A DNA stretch of 64,000 nucleotides from Geosiphon pyriformis (lineage: Eukaryota; Glomeromycota; Glomeromycetes; Archaeosporales; Geosiphonaceae), in contig JAAOMT010000258.1 in the NCBI GenBank assembly GCA_016748015.1, positions 469,008 to 533,007 on the forward strand, in the 5' to 3' direction. Made by a program: the position numbers and the translations under genes. How positions within the stretch are numbered: the first letter of the stretch is position 1; each line of letters starts with the position of its first letter. Below, one piece after another: positions 33,931 through 44,654 of this stretch. Under the pieces are notes generated by a model, which was given only the letters and a program-made list of their open reading frames with translations, was not told the DNA's origin and made no database searches.

Positions 33931-35839
33931 GTGTGGTTATGAGAAGGGTTTCGTTGTGTTAGGCTGCAGCTCTACCTTCTGAAGGTGCAGTATGGTGAAA
34001 ATCCTGTTCTTCCGGCATTGTTAAATAACTGGGTTGAGTGTGGTAGGGGTTGAATCTTGGTTGAGTGGTATTTCGGGGAACCAATTGGTTGTTCGGACTG
34101 ATTCTATTGTTGTTTACTTGGTATCGGTTTTGTGGTGTGAATTGATTTTGTGTAATCAGTCTTCGAGCAGGTACTTGATAATGTTGTGTGGGTAGTTGTT
34201 GGTATTGCTGTTGGATTGGTTGTGGGGCGGGCTGATAATAGTTATTTTGGTATTGGGGTCTTGGTGGATAGTAAGCTGGTAGTAATGGTTGATAATAAGA
34301 TTGCTGTGGTGGAGAGTAATGTTGATTACTCCTGTTTTGTTGGTCTTGTTGCAGCTTTCTGCAATCTCTTTTCCAGTGGCCAGAGATTCCACAGTAATGG
34401 CAATTTTGGGGCTGGTTATTTGAAAGTGGTGCAAAGTTATTTTGATTTCGTCTTTAGGGTGGTTGATATCTTTGGGATTGTTGTTGTTGTTGGTTGGTAA
34501 AATAGTTTTTGACCTTCTTTGTGAGTTGGTCAATTTTTTTCTCAGCTGCTGAGCTGGTTTCTCCAATTGCCAAATTTACAAGTTTTGTACAGTTGGCTTC
34601 TTCTATGGCCATTTCGTATCTTTTCACGTGCTGTATTGCAGAGTTTAAATCTTCTGGCGCATGTGAGCGAACCTTTTTAATTAGTTTATCTTTTAGACCA
34701 GCGATAAATTGATCCAAGATTTGAGCATCGGAATAATAATTGTTTGTCTCGAGTTGGCAAATCCGTCTGAGAAGTTTGTTGAATTTCCCAATATAAGTCA
34801 TAATGGATTCGGAGGGTTCTTGTTTGATATTTTGAAAATGATTGCGAAGAGTGATAGAGGTATTATTGTCGGTGAACTGTTTAAGGAAGGCTGCTTTGAA
34901 AGCATTCCAATCATTGAATGGGGCAGCAAGGTTTTCAAACCATTCTTCTGCTGTTCCTTTGAGAAAGTAGGGAATTGTTCTTAACATTCTGGCAGCGTTC
35001 CATCCATTTGCATCTCCAGCTTTAGTAACTTGGTCAAGTCATTCTTGGGGACTGGTCTTAATATCTTCTTCATTGAATTCAGGGATTTTTGTGATGTATG
35101 TTGTCATTTCGTTTTCTTCGTTTTCACTGTCTATTGATTCTTTTTCAGTTATTTCAGAGTTGTTTTCTTCGTTTGCTGCTGTTTCAGAGTGTTCACTTTG
35201 ATTTTCAGCTAGAAAATCAAGGAGATTGGAACTAGTTTGAAGGGGTTCTTGTTGTCTGGTGGGACTTCTGAGTGATGTAAAATCTTCTGATCTTGCAAAT
35301 CGATTCAAGGATGAATTAGGTGTTTGTGCTTGTACAAGTAAGGCTGGAAAAAGTGTGATAGTAAGTGGAAGTTTTGAGCTGGTTCCTTGTTCAGGTGTTT
35401 GTAAATGTTTAGCAGTTGTTTTCAGTAGTGTTGGAGTATTTGGGGTGGTTCTTGAATATTGCTTTAATTTGTTTTTGTCTTTGTTGCTTGTTTCTGTTTC
35501 CAATTCAAAATCAATAGTGTATTGAGACTGCACTGGATATGTTTCTTCACAGTATTTGATAATGTTATAATTAAGTTCGTAAAAGTAAGTGGCAAGTGTT
35601 TCACTATTAAGGTCTTCAGTTCCCAACTGTGAATAGTGTGCTAAATTATTGTAAAGGTTGCTTCTAACTTCTGAGATATTGTAATTTCCAAAAAGATAAT
35701 TGTTGATGTGGTTTTCAATGTATTGGTATACTGATTTCTTGACAATTTCAATTCCGTCTGGAATGTTGAATCTTTGCTTGCAGTGGGTGTAAATTGATTG
35801 GTAATACTCTAGAGTTGTTGCGTCTGGTGTGGTCGTCAC
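33931..35839 (-). pseudogene. Gypsy B gag with CCHC knuckle
   Basis: In order: an N-terminal 240 residues without a methionine (ATTLEYYQSIYTHCKQRF and onward), an acidic linker, a retrotransposon gag domain starting at MLRTIPYFLKGTAEEWFENL (34987), and a Gln-rich linker with a CAA-to-TAA stop. These are followed by the zinc knuckle NCHYCGISGHWKRDC near 34365-34410 and a Gln, Asn and Pro-rich tail. Gag forms the particle. A TGA where A has Trp lies at about 35037. The open frame begins next to the primer-binding site, and no in-frame ATG precedes MTTYITKIPEF near 35107. Confidence 0.75.
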
Positions 35840-35864
35840 TTTGAATTTGTTTTTGCTGTGTTGT

Positions 35865-35882
35865 TTCCATGGAAGAGCACCA
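35865..35882 (-). other. Primer-binding site of gypsy B
   Basis: Directly after the 5' LTR on the minus strand, TGGTGCTCTTCC begins two bases from the LTR end with the TGG expected for pairing to a tRNA CCA end. The matching site in A reads TGGTGCTCTCCC (43656-43673). The tRNA could not be identified by eye. Confidence 0.6.
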
Positions 35883-35884
35883 AA

Positions 35885-36823
35885 TGTTACCGGAGGTTTT
35901 TGGTCTTTTTTTTTAAATGTTGTTGATGCTTGTTTGCTGTAAATTCATGTTTTCTGGATGTGGTTGAACCTCCAGTAACTGAATTTATCTTCAAATTATC
36001 TCCTGTAATTTGAACTTGCTGGGCTTATGAGTGGAATGGCCAATTCCATGCCAGTTGCTTTATGTAGTTACGTTGTAGTAAATGTCAACTCTTTCCCAAG
36101 AATTGCTTGTCTGGAAGCTCACTAAAAATGTGTAGTTACTTTGCTGTGAAAGTCAACTCTTCTACAGGAATCTCGTTTGTAGGCTACCCTAATGATTGTA
36201 ATCAGAAAAGAAAGAAAATTAAAAAAAGTGTAAAAGAAATAGGATCTTATCAAGGGAACGTTTTCTATCCAGGCCTGGAGTTACTAACAGTTTACTGAAA
36301 TTGGTAGCTAATCAATTTCGAAATATTAGTTGGGTTTTGGGGATTTTCCAAGTACAATAATTAAAGAATTTGGTTTTTCGAATTATTTGATATTTATTTT
36401 TTTTTGTGTGTATAGGAACAGTTTTAAGAGATAAATCTAAAGTAAGATACATTTTCTCAAAGAGAGAAGCTCTTCTTTTATACAACTTGTCATAACATTA
36501 TTCTATAAACTTGAACTTTGCTATTTTCTAAAATTTCGCTGAACTAAAGATACATTTCGGTGAACTATCAATTATTTCGGTGAATTTCTACAAATTTCGG
36601 TGAACTTTTTGAATGTTACATAGTTCGGGATATTGCATGATTGATCATCGCAATTAGGTTACATTGGTGTTGTGTACAATTTGGGTTATTAATTAAATGA
36701 TAATTTCGGACATTTTTGCTAATATAATAAGTGATCATTTAAAATGATAATATATGCTAATTAATGATAGGAATTATAAGATAATTTCATGCTAAATAAT
36801 ATCTCTAATTTCATCTGGTAACA
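35885..36823 (-). repeat. 5' LTR of gypsy B (LTR3), 40 bp deletion
   Basis: This LTR is 939 bp instead of 979. The missing bases correspond to about two units of the GAACTA tandem array (near 36545), a deletion easily explained by slippage between units. The termini TGTTACC and GGTAACA are intact. Confidence 0.9.
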
Positions 36824-36827
36824 CCAT

Positions 36828-37990
36828 TTATTTTCAAATTTTTTACTCTATTGTTTTTCAGCTTTAGTTTTGTGTAAGAGAACTTTGTTTCCGATTTTAA
36901 ATTTATTGATGACTGGAGGCAATTTGTCATCATGCCATTCTTTTTGTCGAGCTTGGGAGTGTTCAATATGGGTGGCTGCTATTCATTGTTTTCCTTCCAA
37001 TGTGCTAAGCAGAGTGTAGACTCTTCACTGAAGCATTTCTTGGAAATTGTTTTCATCGATTAATTGTGCTGGGTATATTTCCACTGTGAAACTAATTGGT
37101 AATATTGCTGTCCTTCCGTAAGTTAGATCAAATGGTGTGTGTTTTGTGGTATCTTGTTTTAGTGTTCTGTATGCTAGCAACACTGATGGAATAAAGATAT
37201 CTCACTCTTGCTCAAAATTGGTTGAGACTTTGGCTAATGACTCACACAATGTTCTGTTAAAACGTTTCACAAGTCCATTTGTTTGTGGATAATAGAGTGA
37301 AGACAGAGGTCTTTTGACATTGAATTGTTCGCAAATTTCTTGTATCAGGTTGTTCACAAAGTGTGTCTCCTGATCAGATAAAAGTTCAATTGGACATCTA
37401 TGTCTACAAATGATGTCTTTGTAGATGAAATTTGCTACTGATTTCACATCTGCTCATTGAATGGCTCTGGCTTTGGGCCATTTAGTAAGATAGTCTATAG
37501 CTACTGCAATATAACGGTTTTCTTAAGTGGTGATAGATAGTGGTCTGACTAAATCGATACCAACTCGGTCAAAGGGTTGTCCAACTTTGATTGGATTTAA
37601 TGGTTTAGTAGGGTGTGTTCCTTTTCTTCTTTAACAACTATCACAAGATTTGAAATATTCGTGAATGTCTTTTCTCATTCAAGGCCAAAAGTAGTATTCT
37701 AGTGTTCTTTGGATGGTGCCATCTTTTCCGAAGTGTGTTGATGAAGGATCTGAGTGCATGTTGTATAATATGGTCTCTTTTTCCTGTTCTTGTATTAATT
37801 TGAGTGGTTTGTTTGGGTTTTTGAAATTTCGATAAATAATGTTGTTGTGTAGAAAATATTGTTTGGCTTGTTGTTGTAGTCAATGTTTTTCATCTGGAGA
37901 CCAATCTGTTGGGATTGTTAATGTTTCCAAATATTGTTTGAGATTGTTGTAGTTTTCTAAATTCATTGTTTGTTGGCTCTTTTGGTTGGT
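36828..37990 (-). pseudogene. Gypsy A integrase, main part
   Basis: The same domain order as in B is readable, with more nonsense codons (for example TGA replacing Arg in the FWPRMRKDI motif, where B keeps CGA). The core Asp in VGIDLV and LLSDQETHF are present. The third acidic residue is again Lys (AAA at 37265-37267), as in B. The frame differs from RT-RNase H of A by a shift between 38338 and 37990. The coding sequence stops at FENKW, where B is inserted, and continues at 27379. Confidence 0.8.
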
Positions 37991-39123
37991 TTGAGTGTTG
38001 GTTTTTGTGTTTTCTAATCTTGTCTCATTTTGGAGAGACAGTCAATATTGGTGTGGAGTTTTCCTGGTTTGTGATGTACTATGTATTGATAGTTTGCTAA
38101 AAATCCTGTCCATCAGGTTTGTTTTGCATTCAGCTGAGTATTTTTGTTCTGAAGCCATTTGAGTCCAATATTATCAGTAATAATATCAAATTTTTTAGGC
38201 CTGAGATAAAGGTTGAAGTGGTGTAGAGCCCAAATTATGGCTGCTGTTTCTAGTTCTGTGGCAGGATAATTTTTCTCAACTGGTTTTAATGTTTTGCTAG
38301 CATATGCAATTACTCGCTCGTTTCTATTATCATCTAATTATGATAAGATGACACCAAAGGCAGTATACGAAGCATCTGTAGCTAGTCGAAATTGGTTGCT
38401 GAAATCTGGGTAAGCGAGGATTGGAGCTGTTGTCAGTTTTTCTTTGAGAATTTCAAAAGCTTTTTGGTGTTTGGTAGTCCATTTGTATTCAACATTTTTG
38501 GTGGTGAGCTGGTTAAAGGGTTTTGCAATTTCCGAGAATCTTTTGATAAACTTCCGATAGTAGAATGCTAATCCTATGAATTCTCTTAGTTCTGTAGTGT
38601 TTCGAGGAGTTTTGAAGTTTTTAACAATGCTGATTTTTCCAGGGTCTGGTTTGATTCCATCTTTACTAATGATATACCCAAGAAAGGCCAAGTTTGTTTT
38701 TCCAAAGTAGTATTTTTCAATGTTGAGTTTTAGTCCTGCTTTTCATAATCATTGAAAAACTTTTCACAGGTGTTTTAAGTGTAATTCAAATGATGGAGAA
38801 TAAACATCAGTATCGTCAAGATAAATGACTACTGACTTCCAAAAAAGTCCTTGGTACACAACATCCATTAATCTCTGAAACATTGCTGGTGCATTGCATA
38901 ATCCGAAAGACATTATATTGAACTCGTAATTTCCACCTTGGGTGGTAAATGCTGTCTTGGGGCAGTTTTTGGGATCCATAGCAACTTGCCAATAACTGCT
39001 TTCTAAATCTAGTGTTGAAAAGTATTTGGATTTTCCAAGGGCATCTAACATGTCATCAATCCAGGAAAGGGGGTAGACATCTCCAATTTTAACACTGTTG
39101 AGTTGTCGATAGTCAATACAAAA
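37991..39123 (-). pseudogene. Gypsy A reverse transcriptase and RNase H
   Basis: RT keeps an intact catalytic box, VVIYLDDTDVY (Asp codons 38815-38817 and 38812-38814), and MSFGLCNAPAMFQRL. RNase H begins RLATDASYTAFGVILS near 38380. Two TGA codons replace Arg or Trp in the VFQRL-like segment near 38745, one of them shared with B. Apart from nonsense codons the frame is continuous from gag to 38338. Confidence 0.8.
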
Positions 39124-40467
39124 TTAGATTTTTTTATTTTTCTTTTTAACTAGCACTACAAGTGAAGCCCAAGAACTTATGGAGGGTTGGATGAGCCCAT
39201 TGTTAAGCATTTGTTGTACTTCTTCTCGGATGAATTGGTGGCTTTCTGGAGCAACTCGATATGCTTGTTGTCTTCTTGGTTTGGCATCTCCTATATAAAT
39301 TTGGTGTTGGACCAAATTGATTCTTTCTAAGTTATTGTTGTTTTCAGCAAAGATATCGGCAAATTCTGCAATTAGCTCTTTGAGCTGGATTTGTTGTTGT
39401 GGTTCAAGTTGTCCCATGTTGATTCGAGATAGTTTTTCCATGACAACATGGTAGTTTTTGGAGCTGGGGTTTGGGTTGATTTTTGGTAGTAAATGTCCAA
39501 TAATTTCAGAGAAATCGGGAACTGTTTGGGGTATTTCTTGTTGAAATATATTACTGTGAATAACTCCAATTTCTAAATTATTTAATAAAATTATGGGGTA
39601 ATTATTGGGGTTGTAAAAAGTAACTCGGACTTTCTTTGTTCCTTCTGGAATATAAATGTCTGGGATCAAAATATTATGTTCTAAGCAGACTTGTTCATTG
39701 GACTCAAAAATTTGTTGTGTGGTTGTTGGCTTTGGGCAGATGTAGATTTCCAGATGTTCTCCAAAGGGTGAGATAGTAATTGGTTGTGGAAGTCTGAGAA
39801 TCTGGTGGGATTTGTTCTGTGTGTTAAGAGCTATATTAACTGAAACTGTGAATCGTCCAGTTGAACCAAAACCTTGGGTTCCTCTATTGCTTTTTCCTAA
39901 TTGTTCTCTTTGATTGACTTGCAAACTTGAAATGTTGATTAGGGGTAGGTAAATAGCTTGGGCAATTTTTTCAGCATGTTTGATCTTGAATGGTTTGTCA
40001 GTTTTATTTTGAAGCATTACTGTAATGTCTCCAGTATATTCAGCATTGATTATTCCTCCTCTGACATTGATTCCTTTGCTTGCCAGAGAGGACCAGGAGG
40101 TGATTTGAACCATTGCTCCTAGCAGGATTTTGAGTGCAATTTTAAGGTTGATTTTTGTGAGAGATTTGGGTTTGAAAACAAGAGTATCCTTGCCTGGATA
40201 TTTTAGGTTATATCCAGTATCAATTTCGTGTGCTTTTTTGGGTTTCATTCCTTGTCCATTGTTGTTGAAGTATTTAAGTTGTAAGACAGGCTGATTTTCA
40301 ATAAGGTAGATGGGTGTTGTTTCAATTTCTTCCATTGCTTCAGGTTCTCCTAATTCAATTTTGTTCTCATTATTTTCACTGGGCAAGAGGATACTAAGAG
40401 CATAGCATTCAGGACACCACTGTTTATTACAAGGCATAATGCATTCTTCACATAGCCTAATGTTCAT
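39124..40467 (-). pseudogene. Gypsy A dUTPase domain and linker to RT
   Basis: An open 447-codon stretch contains the end of the Cys-rich region (CEECIMPC, CPECYAL), the dUTPase and the start of RT. Motif 5 is canonical (RGTQGFGSTG). Motif 2 has Trp for Arg (40093-40095) and motif 3 Asn for the catalytic Asp (40045-40047), both as in B. Motif 1 additionally reads DTGYNL in place of DAGYDL. It is the longest uninterrupted part of either gypsy copy. Confidence 0.85.
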
Positions 40468-41890
40468 TTACTCTAATTGTTGAATTTGAGCTTCTTGGGT
40501 TGGGTAGATGTGACTTGCAATTTGGTAGTAGACTTCTACTTCATTTTCGTAATTGAATCTAGCTAATTCCATAGTGTATTCAATGTATTCTGCTTCCTTT
40601 ATTTGACTAACATCTTCTTTAGTAGCTCCATTAATTAATGTGATTGCTAGGTCGAAAATCATCTCGGCATTATGAGGGTAGTGATAAAGTTTGTTGAGAG
40701 CACTGTTGTATGCTGTATTAAAAGGTGTTCCTCTTTTTACTTTTTCTGAAATTGATAAAGCATATTGGCAGGTTTGATTGCAGACTCCTCCTTTCATGGC
40801 TACATCAATCTAATTGTATTCTTCTGGTAGCATATCTCCACAAGTCAAACAAGGGGTGTTATCCCATTTTCTGCTTCTTTTTATTAGATGGCCCCATTAT
40901 TCTCTGTGGCAAGCCTTGCAGTAATAACAAGTATGATTTTCATATTTTTTTTCAGGTAAAATGCAGGCTCCCATTGACGATAGTTTCTTGTGGCAGTCCT
41001 TACATTTAAGAGGAATATAGAGGTGTTGTTTCTTTGGTTCAGGTTTTGAGTAAGGGATATTCCATCCAGAGGTTTTGGGTTCAGAGTGTAAGGTAAAATG
41101 TTCTTGTTCTGTTTCATCGGCCCAGTTGGATGTTGATTCAAGAGCCATGAATGTTTCAATGAGGGGTTTTTCCTCTTCCAGTTCGAATTTAAAAGCTGGG
41201 ATTTTTTCAGAGCGTTTGTTGAATGTACCACAAGTGGCAGATACCCAGGCGTGTTGTCCTTGATAGGAGATTGTTAACTCTTGTGTTTCCCAATTCAGAT
41301 TAGCATTGGCTTTTTAAAGCCAATCATTTCTGACAAGAGCTTGGTACTGGAGTGCATTCATTACAAGAACTTTGACTGGAATGGTGATTCCATCAAGAGT
41401 GAATGGAAAATTGTCAATTTCTCCTACTGGGGTCTTTTTCATGCCATCGGCAATAACAATTATTGTTTGAGCTGGTCAGTCAACATTTCTCTTTAACTGT
41501 TGCATTAACTGGTAGGTAATAATGCTTCCAGTGGATCCACTGTCTAGGATCAAGTGAATTGTCTTTTCTTCAACTTCTGCTTCAGTGTACATAGCAGTAA
41601 TTGCTTTTTGTTCATCGGCGGCTGCATTACTGAGTAGAAATGATGATTCATTGGCTTTGAACTCGAAAGGAAAGATATCAGAGAGATTGGCGTTTTCAGC
41701 AATTCGGGCTGGTGAAATAGTGATGTGGTTATAAGAAAGATTTTGTTGTTGTGCTGTAGCTTTACCTTCCAAGGGTGCAGTATGGTGAAAATTCTGTTCT
41801 TCTGATATTGTTAAATAACTGGGTTGAGTGTGATAGTGGTTGGGTTTTGGTTGAGTGGAATTTCGGAGAACCAATTGGTTGTTCAAATTG
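40468..41890 (-). pseudogene. Gypsy A protease and cysteine-rich region
   Basis: The protease active site LILDSGSTGS lies near 41545-41560 with the same flanks as in B. The Cys-rich region follows in the same frame (CKDCHKKLSSMGAC, CYYCKACHRE, GGVCNQTCQYAL). Stops interrupt it at several points. In A, gag, protease and dUTPase share one frame, showing that the family uses a single polyprotein without programmed frameshifting. Confidence 0.75.
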
Positions 41891-43674
41891 ATTCTATTGT
41901 TGTTTACTTGGTATTGGTTTTGTGGTGTGAATTGACTTTGTGTACTCAGTCTTTGAGCAGGTACTTGATAATGTTGTGTGGGTGGTTGTTGGTATTGCTA
42001 TTAGATTGGCTGTGGGGTGGGCTAATAATAGTTATTTTGGTATTGGGGTCTTGGTGAATAGTAAGCTGGTAATGGTAGTTGATAATAAGATTGCTGTGGT
42101 GGAGGGTAATGTTGATTACTCCTATTTTGTTGGTCTCATTGTAGCTTTCTGCAATCTCTTTTCCAGTGGCCAAAGATTCCACAGTAATGGCAATTCTGAA
42201 GCTGGTTATTGGAAAGTGGTCCAAAGTTATTTTGATTTCGTCTTTGGAGTGGTTGATATCTTTGGGGTTGCTGTTGTTGTTGATTAGTGAAATAGTTTTC
42301 AACCTTCTTTGTGAGTTGGTCAATTTTTTCCTCAGCTGCTGAGCTGGTTTCTCCAATTGCCAAATTTACAAGTTTTGTGTGATTGGCTTCTTCCATGGCC
42401 ATTTTGTATCTTTTTACATGCTGTATGGTAAAGTTTAAATCTTTTGGTGCATGTGGGCGAACCTTTTTAATTAGTTTATCTTTTAGACCAGCAATAAATT
42501 GATCCAAGATTTGAGCATTGGAATAATAATTGTTTGTTTCAAGTTGGCAAATTCATCTGAGAAATTTGTTGAATTTCCCAATATAAGTCATAACAGATTC
42601 GGAGGGTTCTTGTTTGATATTTCAAAAACAATTGCGAAGGATGATAGAGGTATTATTGTTGGTGAACTGTTTAAGGAAGGCTGCTTTGAAAGTGTTCCAA
42701 TCATTAAATGGGGCGGCCAAGTTTTCAAACCATTCTCCTGCTGTTCTTTTGAGAAAGTAGGGAATTGTTCTTAACATTCTGGCAGCATTCCATCCATTTG
42801 CATCTCCAGCTTTAGTAACTTGGTCGAGCCATTCTTGGAGACTGGTTTCAATGTCTTCTCCATTAAATTCAGGGATTTTTGCGATGTATGTTGTCATTTC
42901 GTCTTCTTCGTTTTTACTGTCTATTGATTTTTCTTCAGATATTTCAGGTTCATTTTCTTCATTCACTGCTGTCTCAGAGTGTTTACTTTGATTTTCAGCT
43001 AGAAAGTCAAGGAGATTGGAACTAGTTTAAAGAAGTTCTTGTTGTCTGATGGGACTTTTGAGTGATGTAAAATCTTCTGGTCTTGCAAATTAATTCAAGG
43101 GTGAATTAGGCGTTTGTGCTTGTGCAAGTGAAGCTGGAAAAGGTGTGATAGTAAATAGAAGTTTTGAACTGGTTCCTTGTTCAGGTGTTTGTAAATGGTT
43201 GGCAGTTGTTTTTGGTAGTATTGGAGTATTTGGGGTGGTTTTTGAGTATTGCTTCAATTTGTTTTTGCCTTTGTTGCTTGTTTCTGTTTTTGATTCAAAA
43301 TCAATAAAGTATTAAGACTGTACTGGATATGTTTCTTCACAGTATTTGATAATGTTAAAATTAAGTTCGTAAAAGTAAGTGGCAAGTGTTTCACTGTTAA
43401 GGTCTTCAGTTCCCAACTATAAATAGTGTACTAAATTATTGTAAAAGTTGCTTTTAACTTCTGAGATATTGTAATTTCCAAAAAAATAATTGTTGATGTG
43501 GTTTTCAATGTATTGGTATACTGATTTCTTGACAACTTCAATTCCGTCTGGAATGTTGAATCTTTGCTTACAGTAGATGTAAATTGATTGGTAATACTCT
43601 AGAGTTGTTGTGTCTGGTGTGATTGCCACTTTGAATTTTGTTGTTGCTGTGTTATTTCTGTGGGAGAGCACCAA
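41891..43674 (-). pseudogene. Gypsy A gag
   Basis: It has the same layout as B gag: a methionine-free N-terminal region, an acidic linker, the gag domain (IPYFLKRTAGEWFENL) and the CCHC knuckle NCHYCGIFGHWKRDC near 42170. The frame is open from the primer-binding site onward except for nonsense codons. A TAA stop sits at the LTR edge in this frame, so coding cannot simply continue from the LTR. The first in-frame ATG is MTTYIAKIPEF near 42897. Confidence 0.75.
43656..43673 (-). other. Primer-binding site of gypsy A
   Basis: TGGTGCTCTCCC follows the 5' LTR after two bases on the minus strand, matching the B site except for C-T differences. Confidence 0.6.
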
Positions 43675-43675
43675 A

Positions 43676-44654
43676 TGTTACCAGAGGTTTTTGGGTCTCT
43701 TTTCTTAAATGTTGTTGATGCTTGTTTGCTGTAAATTCACGTTTTCTGGATGTGGTTGAACCTCCAGTAACTGAATTTTATCTTCAAATTATCTTTTATA
43801 ATTTGAACTGCTGGACTTATAAGTGGAATGGCCAATTTCATGCCAGTTACTTTGTATAGTTATGTTGTAGTAAATGTCAACTCTTTCCCAGAAATTGCTT
43901 GTCTAGAAGCTCACTAAAAATGTGTAGTTACTTTGCTGTGAAAGTCAACTCTTCTACAGGAATCTCATCTGTAGGCTACTCTAATGATTGTAATAAGAAA
44001 ATAAAAGAAAAATAAAAGAAATGTAAAAGAAATAGAATTCTGTCAAGAGAAACGTTTTCTATCCAGGCCTGGAGTCACTAACAGTTTATTGAAATTGGTA
44101 GCTAATCAATTTCAAAATGTTAGTTGGGTTTTGGAGATTTTCCAAGTACAATAATTAAAAAATTTGGTTTTTTGAATTATTTGATATTTATTTTTTTTTG
44201 TGTATATAGGAATGGTTTTAAGAGATAAATCTAAAGTAAGATACATTTTCTCAAAGAGAGAAGTCCTTCTTTTATACAACTTGTTGTAACACTATTCTAT
44301 GAACTTGAACTTTGCTATTTTCTACAATTTCGCTGAACTAAAAATACATTTTGGCAAACTACAAGTTATTTCTGCGAACTATTAGATATTTCGGTAAACT
44401 ATCAATTATTTTGACAAATTTCTACAAATTTTGGTGAACTTTTAAATATTATATAGTTTGGGGTATTGCATGATTGATCATTACAATTAGGTTACATTTG
44501 TGTTGTGTACAAATTGGGTTATTAATTAATTGATAATTTTGGACATTTTTGCTAATGTAATAAGTGATAATTTGAAATGATAATATGCTAATTAATGATA
44601 GAAATTATAAGATAATTTCATATTAAATAATATCTCTAATTTCGTCTGGTAACA
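43676..44654 (-). repeat. 5' LTR of gypsy A (LTR4)
   Basis: The 979 bp LTR has TGTTACC and GGTAACA termini, followed directly by the ATGG duplication and the LINE ORF2. Many CG dinucleotides of the tandem array seen in B are TG or CA here (for example TTTTGGCAAAC for TTTCGGCGAAC). Confidence 0.92.

Larger units (their letters stand above)
27380..36823 (-). mobile_element. Ty3/gypsy element B, nested in A
   Basis: B belongs to the same family as A, in the same orientation, with LTRs at 27380-28358 (979 bp) and 35885-36823 (939 bp; a deletion of about 40 bp within the LTR tandem array). It inserted into the C-terminal integrase region of A. A 114-N gap (28465-28578) replaces what is about 490 bp in A. 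Coding order on the minus strand is gag, protease, Cys-rich region, dUTPase, RT, RNase H, integrase, ORF3. Frame shifts lie between gag and protease and between RNase H and integrase, with scattered nonsense codons. Confidence 0.92.
25363..44654 (-). mobile_element. Ty3/gypsy element A (host of nested element B)
   Basis: The element starts TGTTAC and ends GGTAACA, with 979 bp LTRs at 25363-26341 and 43676-44654. Genes read on the minus strand. Element B plus a duplicated CCAT (27380-36827) interrupts it. Without that insertion A is about 9.84 kb. From near the 5' LTR to RNase H, its gag-pol lies in one frame, broken only by nonsense codons; a frameshift precedes the integrase. The two LTRs share variants absent from the LTRs of B (for example CTTTGTATAGTTATG in place of CTTTATGTAGTTACG), which pairs them and confirms the nesting. 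The nonsense codons and the integrase change make it unlikely to be autonomous. Confidence 0.92.

Noticed and set aside
32166-42774. Plus-strand open frames across the gypsy elements (for example 34186-34500, 41940-42287)
   Set aside because: They mirror the minus-strand gag-pol codons and have no family-like sequence; shadows.
25363-44654. Reading the region as three tandem gypsy elements sharing LTRs
   Set aside because: The 4 bp duplications and LTR pairing, and the interrupted A integrase on both sides of B, show nesting, not tandem arrangement.
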